Origin: an uncultured Verrucomicrobiota bacterium
GTDB lineage: Bacteria > Verrucomicrobiota > Verrucomicrobiia > Chthoniobacterales > SZAS-18
Direction: 5' to 3'
NCBI GenBank assembly: GCA_937871685.1
Contig: CALMOL010000449.1
Location: forward strand, 1 to 6,233
DNA: 6,233 nt
Part shown: one piece after another, positions 1 to 6,233 of the stretch
Layout: the number at the start of each line of letters is the position of its first letter
Position numbering within the stretch: the stretch's first letter is position 1
Made by a program: the position numbers and the translations under genes
Notes under the pieces: model-generated
The model's input: the letters and a program-made list of their open reading frames with translations, nothing else
Database searches by the model: none
What the model was told of the DNA's origin: nothing

Positions 1-1980
1 CTGCCGGACTTGGCCGCGTTCCCGATCTTCTTCTTTTGCGACGAGGCGGTGCACCCGGTGGCGTTCCAGGATCTGGCCGCCAACCACTGGCGCTCGGTGC
101 CTCCGCCAAGCGAGGCGTGGCCTGCGTATTTCCTGAACGTGCGCAAGTTCAACCTCTCGCTGAGCGTTTATGCGCAGGGCTTGGCCGAAATGGTGTTTGG
201 GCGCGGCGTGGAAACCGTGCGCGGCGTGACGGCGTGGGCGGGGCTGACGGCGGGCGCCGCGCTCGCCGTGGTGCTGCGGGTGGGCTTTCGGGCGCGGGAA
301 TGGTGGATCGCCCCCCTGGTGCTGGCGGCCACGCCCTGCTGGTTCATGCATATCCGCACGGGGTTTGAGACGGGGCTGATGGCCGTTTGCTACGCGTGGT
401 TCCTCGCGTGCTACGCGCTCTACCGGCGGCGGCATCCCGCGTGGATCCTGCCCGCGATGTTTTTCGGCGCCGGAACCTTCTACGCGTATTCCAACGGGCA
501 GGGCGTGATGCTCGTCACGGGTCTGGGGCTGGCGGCGTGCGACTGGCGATACCATTGGGAGCGCCGCCGCTGGGCGCTGGCCGGGCTGGCCTTCGCGCTG
601 GTGCTCTTCGTGCCCTACCTGCGCTTTCGGTGGCTTCACCCCGAGATGGTGGGCGAGCACTTTCGCGACCTCGAAACGTATTGGAACGAGCCGTGGCCGC
701 TGAGCCGGAAGCTGTGGGCCTTCGCGCGCGAGTATGCGTGGGCCTGGTCGCCGCAGTATTGGTTTACCCCGGGCATCGAGCCGCTGAAGCGCCACCAAGC
801 GGTGCATTTCGGGCATCTCCTCGCCGGCATGGCGCCCTTGGTCGCGCTCGGCGCGTGGACGGCGTGGCGACGCCCGGAGAACCGGCCGGCGGCGCGGCTG
901 GTGCTGGTGGCCTTGGCCGCGGGCCCCTTCGCCGCGGCGCTGGCCCAGATTCACATCTACCGCGCGCTGGCGATGGCGCCCGTGCTGGCCCTGCTCGCGA
1001 CGCTCGGGTGGGAAGGCTTGGCGAGGCTGGTGCGCTCGCCCCCGCTCCGCGGCGCGCTGCGGGCCGGCGGCTTCGCCCTGTTCCTGTTCCTTGGCTGGAC
1101 GGTGCGGACGGATTGCCTCGCGCTCGGGCCCCAGTGGGAGCGCAACTACGGCCTCCACGGCGTCCAGTGGGGCGCGCCCCAGCTTTTCCGCGACACGCTC
1201 CCGCCCCTGGCCGCAACGCTCGCGCCGGACTCGAAGGTGCTGGTGTCGCATCTGTGGGCCAACGCGCCGGAGGTGTTTCCCCGGTTCTTCGGATGGGGTC
1301 CGCCGCTTCCTCCCCAGAGCTTTGCCGCGTTCGCGGACTTCGCCTCAGGCGTGGAAAAGGCTCCCGCGGAGCGCGACCTCGTGGTGCTCACGGGCGAGGA
1401 GTTTGCCGCCATGCGGGCGCATCCGGCGGTGGAACGCTGGACGCCCCGGGCCCGGCTGCGCTGGCCCGATGGCCGCGTGGGCTTCCACCTCGGGCACCTG
1501 AAGTTTCGGCCCGAGCTGCCCGAAATCCTGGCGCAGGAACGCGCCAAGCTGGAGGGGCCGGTGACGACGCGGGTGATCGTCGAGGGACAGGAGGCCGAGG
1601 CGACGATCTCGGGCCTCGACGGGGGCGACGTGCAAGGATTGCTCGCCGGCGCCGCCGCCACCCACGCCCAATTCACCGTCCGCTGCTACGAGGGAGTCCC
1701 GTTTTTGCTTCGCCTGCGATTCCCGGTTCCGCGCCGGGTGGCCCGCGTCACCGTGCTACGCTGGAAGGACAGCGTGCGAGACGTGAAGTTCGGGACGCGG
1801 CGCGGCGGCGAGGACACCGGGGAGCATTCCTACCGCGTGCCAGACGGCGAGTCGGAAAGCGTCCCCGTCTCCTGGAGCCCGCCGGACGGGCTGGCCGACG
1901 AGGTGATCGTGCGCGCCGTCGGCGACGGCGCCAAAAACCGCGCGCACCTGCGCGGGATAGAGATCACGCTTGTGCCTTGA
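1..1980 (+). CDS. PMT/ArnT-like GT-C membrane glycosyltransferase (5' end cut off by window)
   Basis: The reading frame is open from base 1 and stops with TGA at 1978-1980. It probably starts upstream, because the first transmembrane helix normally preceding the catalytic loop is absent; the in-frame TTG at base 10 is not a convincing start. Counting from that TTG, an Asp-Glu pair (D11-E12, in CDEAVH) matches the acidic first-loop motif of PMT/ArnT-type enzymes, which transfer sugar from a polyprenyl-phosphate donor on the outer face of the membrane. HIRTGFETGL (114-123) and FGAGTFYAYSNGQG (152-165) resemble conserved family segments. Hydrophobic helices lie near 72-92, 98-112, 122-137, 145-177, 188-203, 266-285, 295-313, 316-336 and 352-364. 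A soluble region of about 290 residues follows, including PDSKVLVSHLWAN (407-419) and a beta-rich end (about 518-656). Donor and acceptor cannot be read from sequence. It converges with the DUF2298 gene, 58 bases apart. The family-level call is fairly sure; the precise reaction is not. Confidence 0.82.
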   Translation: MPDLAAFPIFFFCDEAVHPVAFQDLAANHWRSVPPPSEAWPAYFLNVRKFNLSLSVYAQGLAEMVFGRGVETVRGVTAWAGLTAGAALAVVLRVGFRAREWWIAPLVLAATPCWFMHIRTGFETGLMAVCYAWFLACYALYRRRHPAWILPAMFFGAGTFYAYSNGQGVMLVTGLGLAACDWRYHWERRRWALAGLAFALVLFVPYLRFRWLHPEMVGEHFRDLETYWNEPWPLSRKLWAFAREYAWAWSPQYWFTPGIEPLKRHQAVHFGHLLAGMAPLVALGAWTAWRRPENRPAARLVLVALAAGPFAAALAQIHIYRALAMAPVLALLATLGWEGLARLVRSPPLRGALRAGGFALFLFLGWTVRTDCLALGPQWERNYGLHGVQWGAPQLFRDTLPPLAATLAPDSKVLVSHLWANAPEVFPRFFGWGPPLPPQSFAAFADFASGVEKAPAERDLVVLTGEEFAAMRAHPAVERWTPRARLRWPDGRVGFHLGHLKFRPELPEILAQERAKLEGPVTTRVIVEGQEAEATISGLDGGDVQGLLAGAAATHAQFTVRCYEGVPFLLRLRFPVPRRVARVTVLRWKDSVRDVKFGTRRGGEDTGEHSYRVPDGESESVPVSWSPPDGLADEVIVRAVGDGAKNRAHLRGIEITLVP

Positions 1981-2010
1981 GCCGCGGCTAGCGGAAGGTG
2001 CCGCGCGGCT
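1980..2010. terminator. Weak hairpin between convergent genes
   Basis: Bases 1980-1986 (AGCCGCG) are the exact reverse complement of 2004-2010 (CGCGGCT), giving a 7-bp GC-rich stem around a 17-base loop just after the stop codon of the upstream glycosyltransferase gene. There is no T-tract on either side, so it is not a standard intrinsic terminator. Its place in the only 58-base gap between convergent genes is the main reason to list it. In GC-rich DNA such a stem can easily arise by chance. Confidence 0.2.
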
Positions 2011-2038
2011 GGGCTTCTCGGGGCCGTCGCCGGGCGCC

Positions 2039-4132
2039 TCATCGCCCCGGGTCGCGGCGGCTCCAGATGCCGACGGCGTATTCGTTCGCTCGGTAGAACT
2101 CGTTCCAATAATACCGGCCCGCAAGCTGGCCGGTGAGCTTAGCCAGAGCTTCCTTGGCGGCGTTGTCCCGCGGCAGCCACAAGATGTAGCGCACATCGTG
2201 CGCCTCGAGGAAGGCGAGCGGATCGGCCATTTCTCCCGCGTAGAACTGCTTGATCTTGAGGTAGCGGTCGTAGGTGTCGGTTTGGTAGCCGCGCCAGAGC
2301 TGCTCGTGCGAGGCCCATCCGAGAACGGTTGGCTTTTGGGAGAAGACCGAGAAGGCCCCCACTTGGCAGAAGGCCATGTTGTCGGGGCTCTCGAGGATCA
2401 CGCCATGGGGGTGGTAGATAAGAAATTCCAGCGCGGTGCGGACGGGCGGGTCGTTGCGCAGCCAGCCGGCGCCGTCCAGCTGGCCGACGTTGCGCTTGGG
2501 CAGCGCGGCGAGCGTGCCTACGAAATACCGGCCCAGCGAGAGCGTGAAGGTGAGCAGGAGCGCCAGCGTCGCCGCCGTGGACCAGCGCACCCAGCGCGAG
2601 GGGCGGGCGAGGTTGGAGGCCGCGAGGGTCAGCAGCGTGCCGTTGAACACCCACGGCCACCATTTCAGGGTGGTGTTGAACCGTTCCGCGCTGCCTGCGT
2701 AGATGTCGTCCACGAACACCACCTCCACCAGCGCGAGCATCGCCAGCCAGAAAAGCGCATGCAGCTTGCCCAGGCGGCGGGCGGAAAACAGATGGCCCAG
2801 GGCCACGACCAGCACCGGCCAGAACACCATCATGAAGAGCAGCGGCGGGGTGAAGTAGCCGTTGACCGCCTTCGTGGAGATGGCCGACACCAAGCGCAGC
2901 GGCGAGCCGTTGCCGATGTTGAGGGTGAGGAAATAGCGGAAGAAGGGCAGGAGCAGGAAGGTCGCGGCCAAGGCGCCGGCGAAGAACCCAGCCCAGTGCG
3001 GCCTCGCCGGCGGCAGCGCGGAATCCGCCTCGTCCCGCGGCTCCCGCGTGCGCCACCACAGCAGCCCAAGCACGCCCGCGGTGAAGAAAACCTGGAGCGG
3101 GAAGTTCCAGGTGTTCGTGGCCATGGTCGCGGGCAGCGTCGCGCCCAGCAGCGCGGCCGAGGCCGTCTCGCGGGGATTTGCCCGCAGGCGCGCAGCCGCC
3201 GCGAGCATGAGGGCGAAGAGCCAGAAGCCGCCGAGCGGCGCGTGGTAGTCGCCCAGTTCCACCACGTAGGAGAACGTCTCCATGGGCATTTCCGGCACTT
3301 CCTCGCGCGTGGGAGACACCGGCTTAGTCCAGCTCGCGATGGAATAGCGCTTGATTGCCAAGCCGAAGGGCGAGAGCCGGGAATCGTCGTAGAACGTGGT
3401 GCCCCCCACGAAGCGCATCGAGTCGTAGGTCTTCTCGCCGGAGACCATGCCCCCGCCGGCACCGGGCACGTCCTTGATCATGAAAGGCGTGAAGGGCGAG
3501 GCGCCGGTGCCGCCAACCAGGAAAACCGCGAGCACGAGCGCCCGCGCCCATCCCGGCGGCCGGATGGCGCGCACAAGGTCGGCCGCCGCGGCCATCGCCA
3601 AGCCGGCCACCAGGCAATACGCGAGTTGGCACGCCACGCCCGGCTCCTGTCCCAGCACTCTTCCCAGCAGGCCCGCGCCGTAGTGTTGGAAGGAATAGTA
3701 ATGGTTCAGCCGGTAGGGCGGATACCACAGGTCCGGCGGCGGCAGCCTCTCGCCCTGCATGTAGTTGACCACGAAGGAGAGGTCGGGCAGGCGCTCGGTA
3801 TTACCGTCGATGTTCGGCAGGCCGTAACGCCACGTCAGCACGTAGAAAAATCCTGCGCCCAGCGCGAAGCACACTTCCCTTTCCTCCTTCAGACGACGCC
3901 CATCGCGCCACAGGATCCATCCCGCCGCGAGGCTCAGGGGAATGAGCGTCCAGCCCAGACGACCCAGGCCGACGAAGTGCTCCGTGAAAAAAGCCCCGAG
4001 GCAAAGCGCCAGGATACCGACGCCCAGCGACACCCCGAGGGGAAGGCGCGTCCAGCGCGCGGTCCAAAGGCCCGCGCCAAGCACGAGAAACAACAGCAGG
4101 CCGCATAATCCCAGGTAATAGAGGTGGAGCAT
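2039..4132 (-). CDS. DUF2298 (YYY-domain) polytopic membrane protein, probable GT-C-type enzyme
   Basis: A 697-residue membrane protein, counting from the ATG at 4130-4132. Family landmarks appear in order: LPPPDLWYPPYRLNHYYSFQ (130-149), the counterpart of the PPxDxW...lnYYYfG signature; ELGDYHAP (292-299), like the LGDLH motif; TNTWNFP (339-345), like NtWDfP; RFNTTLKWW (484-492), like RmNTvFK; and LGWASHEQLWRG (604-615), like GWxxHExqWRG. About 12-14 hydrophobic helices span residues 1-535, followed by a soluble end of about 160 residues. DUF2298 proteins have no settled reaction; their architecture suggests lipid-linked sugar transferases (inference). The frame extends upstream to an ATG at 4301-4303, but those 57 residues are polar and unlike a domain. 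The chosen start instead begins TM1 directly and lies 28 bases below a promoter-like element. No clear Shine-Dalgarno is visible. A GGGGAGGT (complement of 4321-4328) lies 17 bases before the longer start, too far for normal spacing. Confidence 0.88.
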   Translation of the reverse strand: MLHLYYLGLCGLLLFLVLGAGLWTARWTRLPLGVSLGVGILALCLGAFFTEHFVGLGRLGWTLIPLSLAAGWILWRDGRRLKEEREVCFALGAGFFYVLTWRYGLPNIDGNTERLPDLSFVVNYMQGERLPPPDLWYPPYRLNHYYSFQHYGAGLLGRVLGQEPGVACQLAYCLVAGLAMAAAADLVRAIRPPGWARALVLAVFLVGGTGASPFTPFMIKDVPGAGGGMVSGEKTYDSMRFVGGTTFYDDSRLSPFGLAIKRYSIASWTKPVSPTREEVPEMPMETFSYVVELGDYHAPLGGFWLFALMLAAAARLRANPRETASAALLGATLPATMATNTWNFPLQVFFTAGVLGLLWWRTREPRDEADSALPPARPHWAGFFAGALAATFLLLPFFRYFLTLNIGNGSPLRLVSAISTKAVNGYFTPPLLFMMVFWPVLVVALGHLFSARRLGKLHALFWLAMLALVEVVFVDDIYAGSAERFNTTLKWWPWVFNGTLLTLAASNLARPSRWVRWSTAATLALLLTFTLSLGRYFVGTLAALPKRNVGQLDGAGWLRNDPPVRTALEFLIYHPHGVILESPDNMAFCQVGAFSVFSQKPTVLGWASHEQLWRGYQTDTYDRYLKIKQFYAGEMADPLAFLEAHDVRYILWLPRDNAAKEALAKLTGQLAGRYYWNEFYRANEYAVGIWSRRDPGR

Positions 4133-4160
4133 GAAGCAGATTCCGGGGCCGGCGCGCCCG

Positions 4161-4189
4161 ATTGTTGGCGCGGTCGGACCGGACGTCAA
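4161..4189 (-). promoter_or_regulatory. Candidate sigma70-type promoter of the DUF2298 gene
   Basis: Read on the minus strand, TTGACG (complement of 4184-4189, five of six matches to the -35 consensus) is followed after exactly 17 bases by AACAAT (complement of 4161-4166, four of six matches to the -10 consensus). The -10 box ends 28 bases before the ATG at 4130-4132, giving a predicted leader of about 20 bases. If real, it rules out the longer in-frame start at 4303, which lies upstream of it. Sigma factor preferences in this organism are unknown, so this is a pattern match only. Confidence 0.38.
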
Positions 4190-4326
4190 ACCTTCCTCTG
4201 ACAAGAATTGACGCGGGACGGCGGGCGCGTCTCGCAGGGATGCGACGCGGTCGGGAATCCTGAGAATGCGATCGCAGCTTCTGGGAAACGCAACGCAACG
4301 CATCGCTTGATCCGACGATTACCTCC

Positions 4327-4343
4327 CCGGCACCAGACTTGCT
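4327..4343 (+). promoter_or_regulatory. Sigma54-like -24/-12 element before the pilin-like genes
   Basis: The bases CCGGCACCAGACTTGCT match the sigma54 consensus YTGGCACGrNNNTTGCW at all defined positions but two. The invariant GG (4329-4330) and GC (4341-4342) doublets are present with the required 10 bases between them. Sigma54 control is well known for type IV pilin genes in other bacteria. The weakness is geometry: transcription would begin near 4354, leaving only about 7 bases before the ATG at 4361, so translation would be almost leaderless. No upstream activator site was recognised. Confidence 0.33.
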
Positions 4344-4360
4344 GAACGTTGGGCAAGCTC

Positions 4361-4906
4361 ATGCGCTCATTTCCCTCTGCCACCCCCCGCCGGCTGCGCC
4401 AGGCGCATGGGTTCACGCTAGTGGAGGTGATGGTGGCGGCGGCCGTGCTGGTAATCGCGGTCGTCGGGTTCTACGCGGTGTTTGGTGCCGCAAACCAGTT
4501 GGCCTACGCCGCGCGCGTGAACACCTCGGCCAGAATCCAGCTGGAGTCTGCCCTCTCGCAAGTCCTGACCGAGCCGTGGCGCTCCGAGCAGGACACGAAC
4601 ATTCCCATCGTTCTCCAGGATACCAATGACCAGTGGGTGCGCTTTAACCTCCCAGGGGAGCAGAACATCGGAACCCCGCCCACCAACGTCAGCCTCCAGA
4701 TTGACCCCCGGCGCACAGACTTGATCTCTTCGCCCGTGATCCGTGGCGTGCTGGAGCGAAAGGTGAAAGTGGATGACCCGTATTCCATCACCGCCCGGCG
4801 CGTATCCTTCCGTCTCAGCTATGGCGGGACCGATGCTCCGCTGGGCTTGCGGACGGCCCGGCCGGTGACCATGATCGTCCACACCTTCCGCTCGCGGGAC
4901 AACTGA
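4361..4906 (+). CDS. Prepilin-type N-terminal cleavage protein, GspI/PilV-like minor pilin
   Basis: This 181-residue protein has a type III (prepilin) signal. A basic 17-residue leader ends in Gly17, followed by FTLVE, with the Glu at mature position 5 needed for assembly. A hydrophobic helix follows at about residues 23-43. Prepilin peptidase would cut after Gly17 and methylate Phe18. The rest (about 50-181) is a small polar globular domain with no motif I recognise. Size and position before a larger pilin resemble the GspI-GspJ or PilV-PilW order of minor pseudopilin operons, so it probably joins a type IV pilus or type II secretion pseudopilus in the inner membrane and periplasm. I prefer the ATG at 4361 over the in-frame TTG at 4349: it gives a normal leader length and lies below the sigma54-like element. 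No Shine-Dalgarno is evident. The exact subtype is uncertain. Confidence 0.85.
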   Translation: MRSFPSATPRRLRQAHGFTLVEVMVAAAVLVIAVVGFYAVFGAANQLAYAARVNTSARIQLESALSQVLTEPWRSEQDTNIPIVLQDTNDQWVRFNLPGEQNIGTPPTNVSLQIDPRRTDLISSPVIRGVLERKVKVDDPYSITARRVSFRLSYGGTDAPLGLRTARPVTMIVHTFRSRDN

Positions 4907-4924
4907 CCCCGCCCTCCCTGTCCC

Positions 4925-6233
4925 ATGGCCTCTGCCGCCCCTCCGCCCACCCGCCGCCGCGGGTTCACGCTCGCCGAGTTGATGATCGCGATTGGCGTGT
5001 TCTTGGTCATCGGGGCCATTATCTTCCTGGTCTTCAACGCAGGCCTAACGCTCTTCACCAAGAACGTTTCCACCAATACCGTCCACGCCGAGGGACGCCG
5101 GGTGCTCCAGCAGCTCACCACCGACATTGCGGCCACGCCGGACGCGCCCATCATGGTGAACGTGACCGCCACCGGATCCCCGATGGGCGCCCTTGCCGTG
5201 ACTCCGTCCAAGGCCCAGCGCTACCTCGGCGACTGGGACGCCGTGAAGGGCGAGCCGGCGGTCGGGTCGGCCGCGCTCGTGGCGAAGGGAGAATACTATC
5301 GCGTCTCGAAGACCACTAATCCGGCCGCAGGTTCCAAGCCGCTCGCCGGATTGGAGGTGGGGGACTGGCTGGTCGCCACCGGCAGTTCCACCACCCCTTG
5401 GGAGGTGCTGGAAGTGGACAAACAGAAGTTCAACGGCTTCGAAATCCTCACGCCGCTCAACCCCTTTCCCTTCCGCCTGAAGGTCCTTACCGGGAACTCG
5501 GTGACGCTCGACGCCGATAATGACGCGCCGCAGACGGCAACTTCTCCCGAGCTCAGCATCGAGTTCGTCTCCGCAGGGACTCCCAATCTTCCCCAGAAAG
5601 GCGACGTGGTTTCTTTCCCGGACCTGAAGATTTTTAACGCTGTCATCACGAGCTCGACCTTCGCCGTCGCCGACAGTCCCGTGCTCTCGTCTGCTCCGAG
5701 CACAGGCTCGGCTCTGACCTATTCCGGCAAAATCAAGATCGACTACACCACGTCCAAGAATGTCCGGCGTGTGCGCGCCGACGCGGACGTGCGCGTGCAG
5801 CGTCCCAGCCTCTATGCGGCGGTGGAAACCAACACCGTGCCGGGCAACGGCTTGGACCTGATTTATTTTCCCCGCGCGATTGATGCCATCGAGGGCACCA
5901 ATGCCACCTTGAATCCGACCTCAGGACCCCGGCCCTACCGGGCCCTCTCCGGCAATCTCGCGCGCGCGGAAACCAGCGCCGAGCCTCCTTTCGCGCTGGA
6001 TCCTGGCAGCAGCGGCCTGAACGCCGTGCTCAAGTTTCGCGCGGATGAAAGCGGCAAGTTTCTTGCCTCGCGCCAGGCCGCCAACGAATTCAACACCTAC
6101 TACGAGGTGCGCGCCGGCCTGCGCCCGCGCCCGGCCGACAACTCCGGCTCCCCGCTCTTCGGCCTGATTCCGACCAAGACGCCCACGCCGACCAATACCC
6201 CGACGCCGACCAAGACGCCCACGCCGACCAACA
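4925..6233 (+). CDS. Large prepilin-type protein, GspJ/PilW-like, with Thr-Pro repeat tail (3' end cut off)
   Basis: An open frame starts at ATG 4925, 18 bases after the preceding pilin gene, and continues without a stop to the window edge (436 codons seen). The leader MASAAPPPTRRRG ends at Gly13, followed by FTLAE (Glu at mature position 5), then a hydrophobic helix at about 19-41. This is a canonical prepilin signal for cleavage and N-methylation by prepilin peptidase. Heptad-like VLQQLTTDIA (60-69) continues the pilin stalk, as in GspJ/PilW proteins. The body (about 75-410) is polar and beta-rich, and no family beyond the pilin signal is recognised. From residue 416 the protein enters a PTKTPT/PTNTPT repeat still running at base 6233. 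At over 436 residues it is much longer than a typical GspJ (about 200). No Shine-Dalgarno precedes the ATG, so translational coupling to the upstream gene is likely. The call as a pilin-like protein is firm; its exact role is not known. Confidence 0.83.
   Translation, partial: MASAAPPPTRRRGFTLAELMIAIGVFLVIGAIIFLVFNAGLTLFTKNVSTNTVHAEGRRVLQQLTTDIAATPDAPIMVNVTATGSPMGALAVTPSKAQRYLGDWDAVKGEPAVGSAALVAKGEYYRVSKTTNPAAGSKPLAGLEVGDWLVATGSSTTPWEVLEVDKQKFNGFEILTPLNPFPFRLKVLTGNSVTLDADNDAPQTATSPELSIEFVSAGTPNLPQKGDVVSFPDLKIFNAVITSSTFAVADSPVLSSAPSTGSALTYSGKIKIDYTTSKNVRRVRADADVRVQRPSLYAAVETNTVPGNGLDLIYFPRAIDAIEGTNATLNPTSGPRPYRALSGNLARAETSAEPPFALDPGSSGLNAVLKFRADESGKFLASRQAANEFNTYYEVRAGLRPRPADNSGSPLFGLIPTKTPTPTNTPTPTKTPTPTN
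6170..6233 (+). repeat. 18-bp in-frame tandem repeat encoding PT(K/N)TPT
   Basis: Three full units and one partial unit of 18 bases run to the window edge: 6170-6187, 6188-6205, 6206-6223 and 6224-6233. Units one and three are identical; unit two differs at three positions. The third codon alternates Lys, Asn, Lys, Asn, so the true period may be 36 bases. The unit is a multiple of three, so copy-number changes would keep the reading frame. The encoded Thr-Pro chain is typical of extended extracellular linkers that are often O-glycosylated. The full length is unknown because the window ends inside it. Confidence 0.85.

Larger units (their letters stand above)
4133..4360. other. Divergent intergenic region
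   Basis: A 228-base spacer lies between the divergently transcribed DUF2298 gene and the pilin-like pair. It is less GC-dense than the coding flanks in places. Besides the two promoter-like elements listed separately, it holds a 10-bp perfect palindrome, TGCGATCGCA (4267-4276), and three tandem copies of AACGC (4287-4301). Either could be an operator, but neither is repeated elsewhere in the spacer. I see no convincing small gene or structured RNA here. The extension of the DUF2298 frame to 4303 would cover most of it but looks non-coding in composition. Confidence 0.5.

Noticed and set aside
387..1991. Plus-strand open frame of 534 codons overlapping the glycosyltransferase
   Set aside because: Its product is an Arg/Ala/Gly-rich low-complexity chain typical of an out-of-frame GC-rich reading; the overlapping frame has coherent membrane helices and family motifs.
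2019..2049. Second hairpin in the convergent gap, CGGGGC paired with GCCCCG
   Set aside because: Only 6 bp with a 19-base loop, overlapping the end of the DUF2298 coding region and lacking a T-tract; expected by chance in this composition.
1970..4108. Long plus-strand open frame of 712 codons opposite the DUF2298 gene
   Set aside because: It lies in the register where stops correspond to sense TTA, CTA and TCA codons, which this GC-rich gene avoids; it ends exactly where the sense gene uses a TTA Leu codon. Its product is rich in Arg, Gln, His and Glu without any domain, while the minus strand shows clear family motifs and membrane helices.
4208..4236. TTGACG on the plus strand as a -35 box for the pilin genes
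   Set aside because: No recognisable -10 box follows at 16-18 bases, and it lies about 150 bases from the start codon.
4133..4303. 57-codon N-terminal extension of the DUF2298 protein from the ATG at 4301-4303
   Set aside because: The extension is polar, lacks a signal peptide pattern, and would contain the best promoter-like element. The Shine-Dalgarno-like GGGGAGGT upstream of it is 17 bases away, too far for ordinary use.
4819..5703. Minus-strand open frames opposite the pilin-like genes (4819-5211 and 5296-5703)
   Set aside because: They are antisense to a continuous frame that has a textbook prepilin signal, and their products show no recognisable domain or hydrophobic pattern.

Overview
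The window is a GC-rich bacterial chromosomal segment from an organism I cannot name. High GC, start codons without clear Shine-Dalgarno sequences, and a Thr-Pro repeat tail on a secreted protein resemble genomes from the PVC (Planctomycetes/Verrucomicrobia) or Sumerlaeota/Chloroflexi-like groups. That placement is a weak inference, because there is no marker gene.

Layout. Bases 1-1980 (+) hold most of a multi-spanning membrane protein that resembles PMT/ArnT-type GT-C glycosyltransferases. Its first transmembrane segment lies off the left edge. It converges with a second polytopic membrane protein (2039-4132, -) that carries clear landmarks of the DUF2298 ('YYY') family. A 228-base divergent intergenic region (4133-4360) follows. 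On the far side, two prepilin-type genes run rightward with an 18-base gap: a short GspI/PilV-like pilin (4361-4906), then a large GspJ/PilW-like pilin (4925 to beyond 6233). The larger one runs off the window inside a PTKTPT/PTNTPT repeat. It is easy to miss because it has no stop codon in the window.

How the parts may fit. Both membrane enzymes look like transferases that use lipid-linked sugars outside the cytoplasmic membrane, and the pilins are exported and assembled through the same membrane. The Thr-rich tail is the kind of substrate PMT-family enzymes modify, so a glycosylation link to the pilin-like proteins is conceivable. The two pairs are divergently oriented, however, so the link is a hypothesis. 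The intergenic region holds a candidate sigma70-type promoter for the DUF2298 gene and a sigma54-like -24/-12 element just ahead of the first pilin gene.

No RNA genes, CRISPR arrays, insertion sequences or attachment sites were seen.
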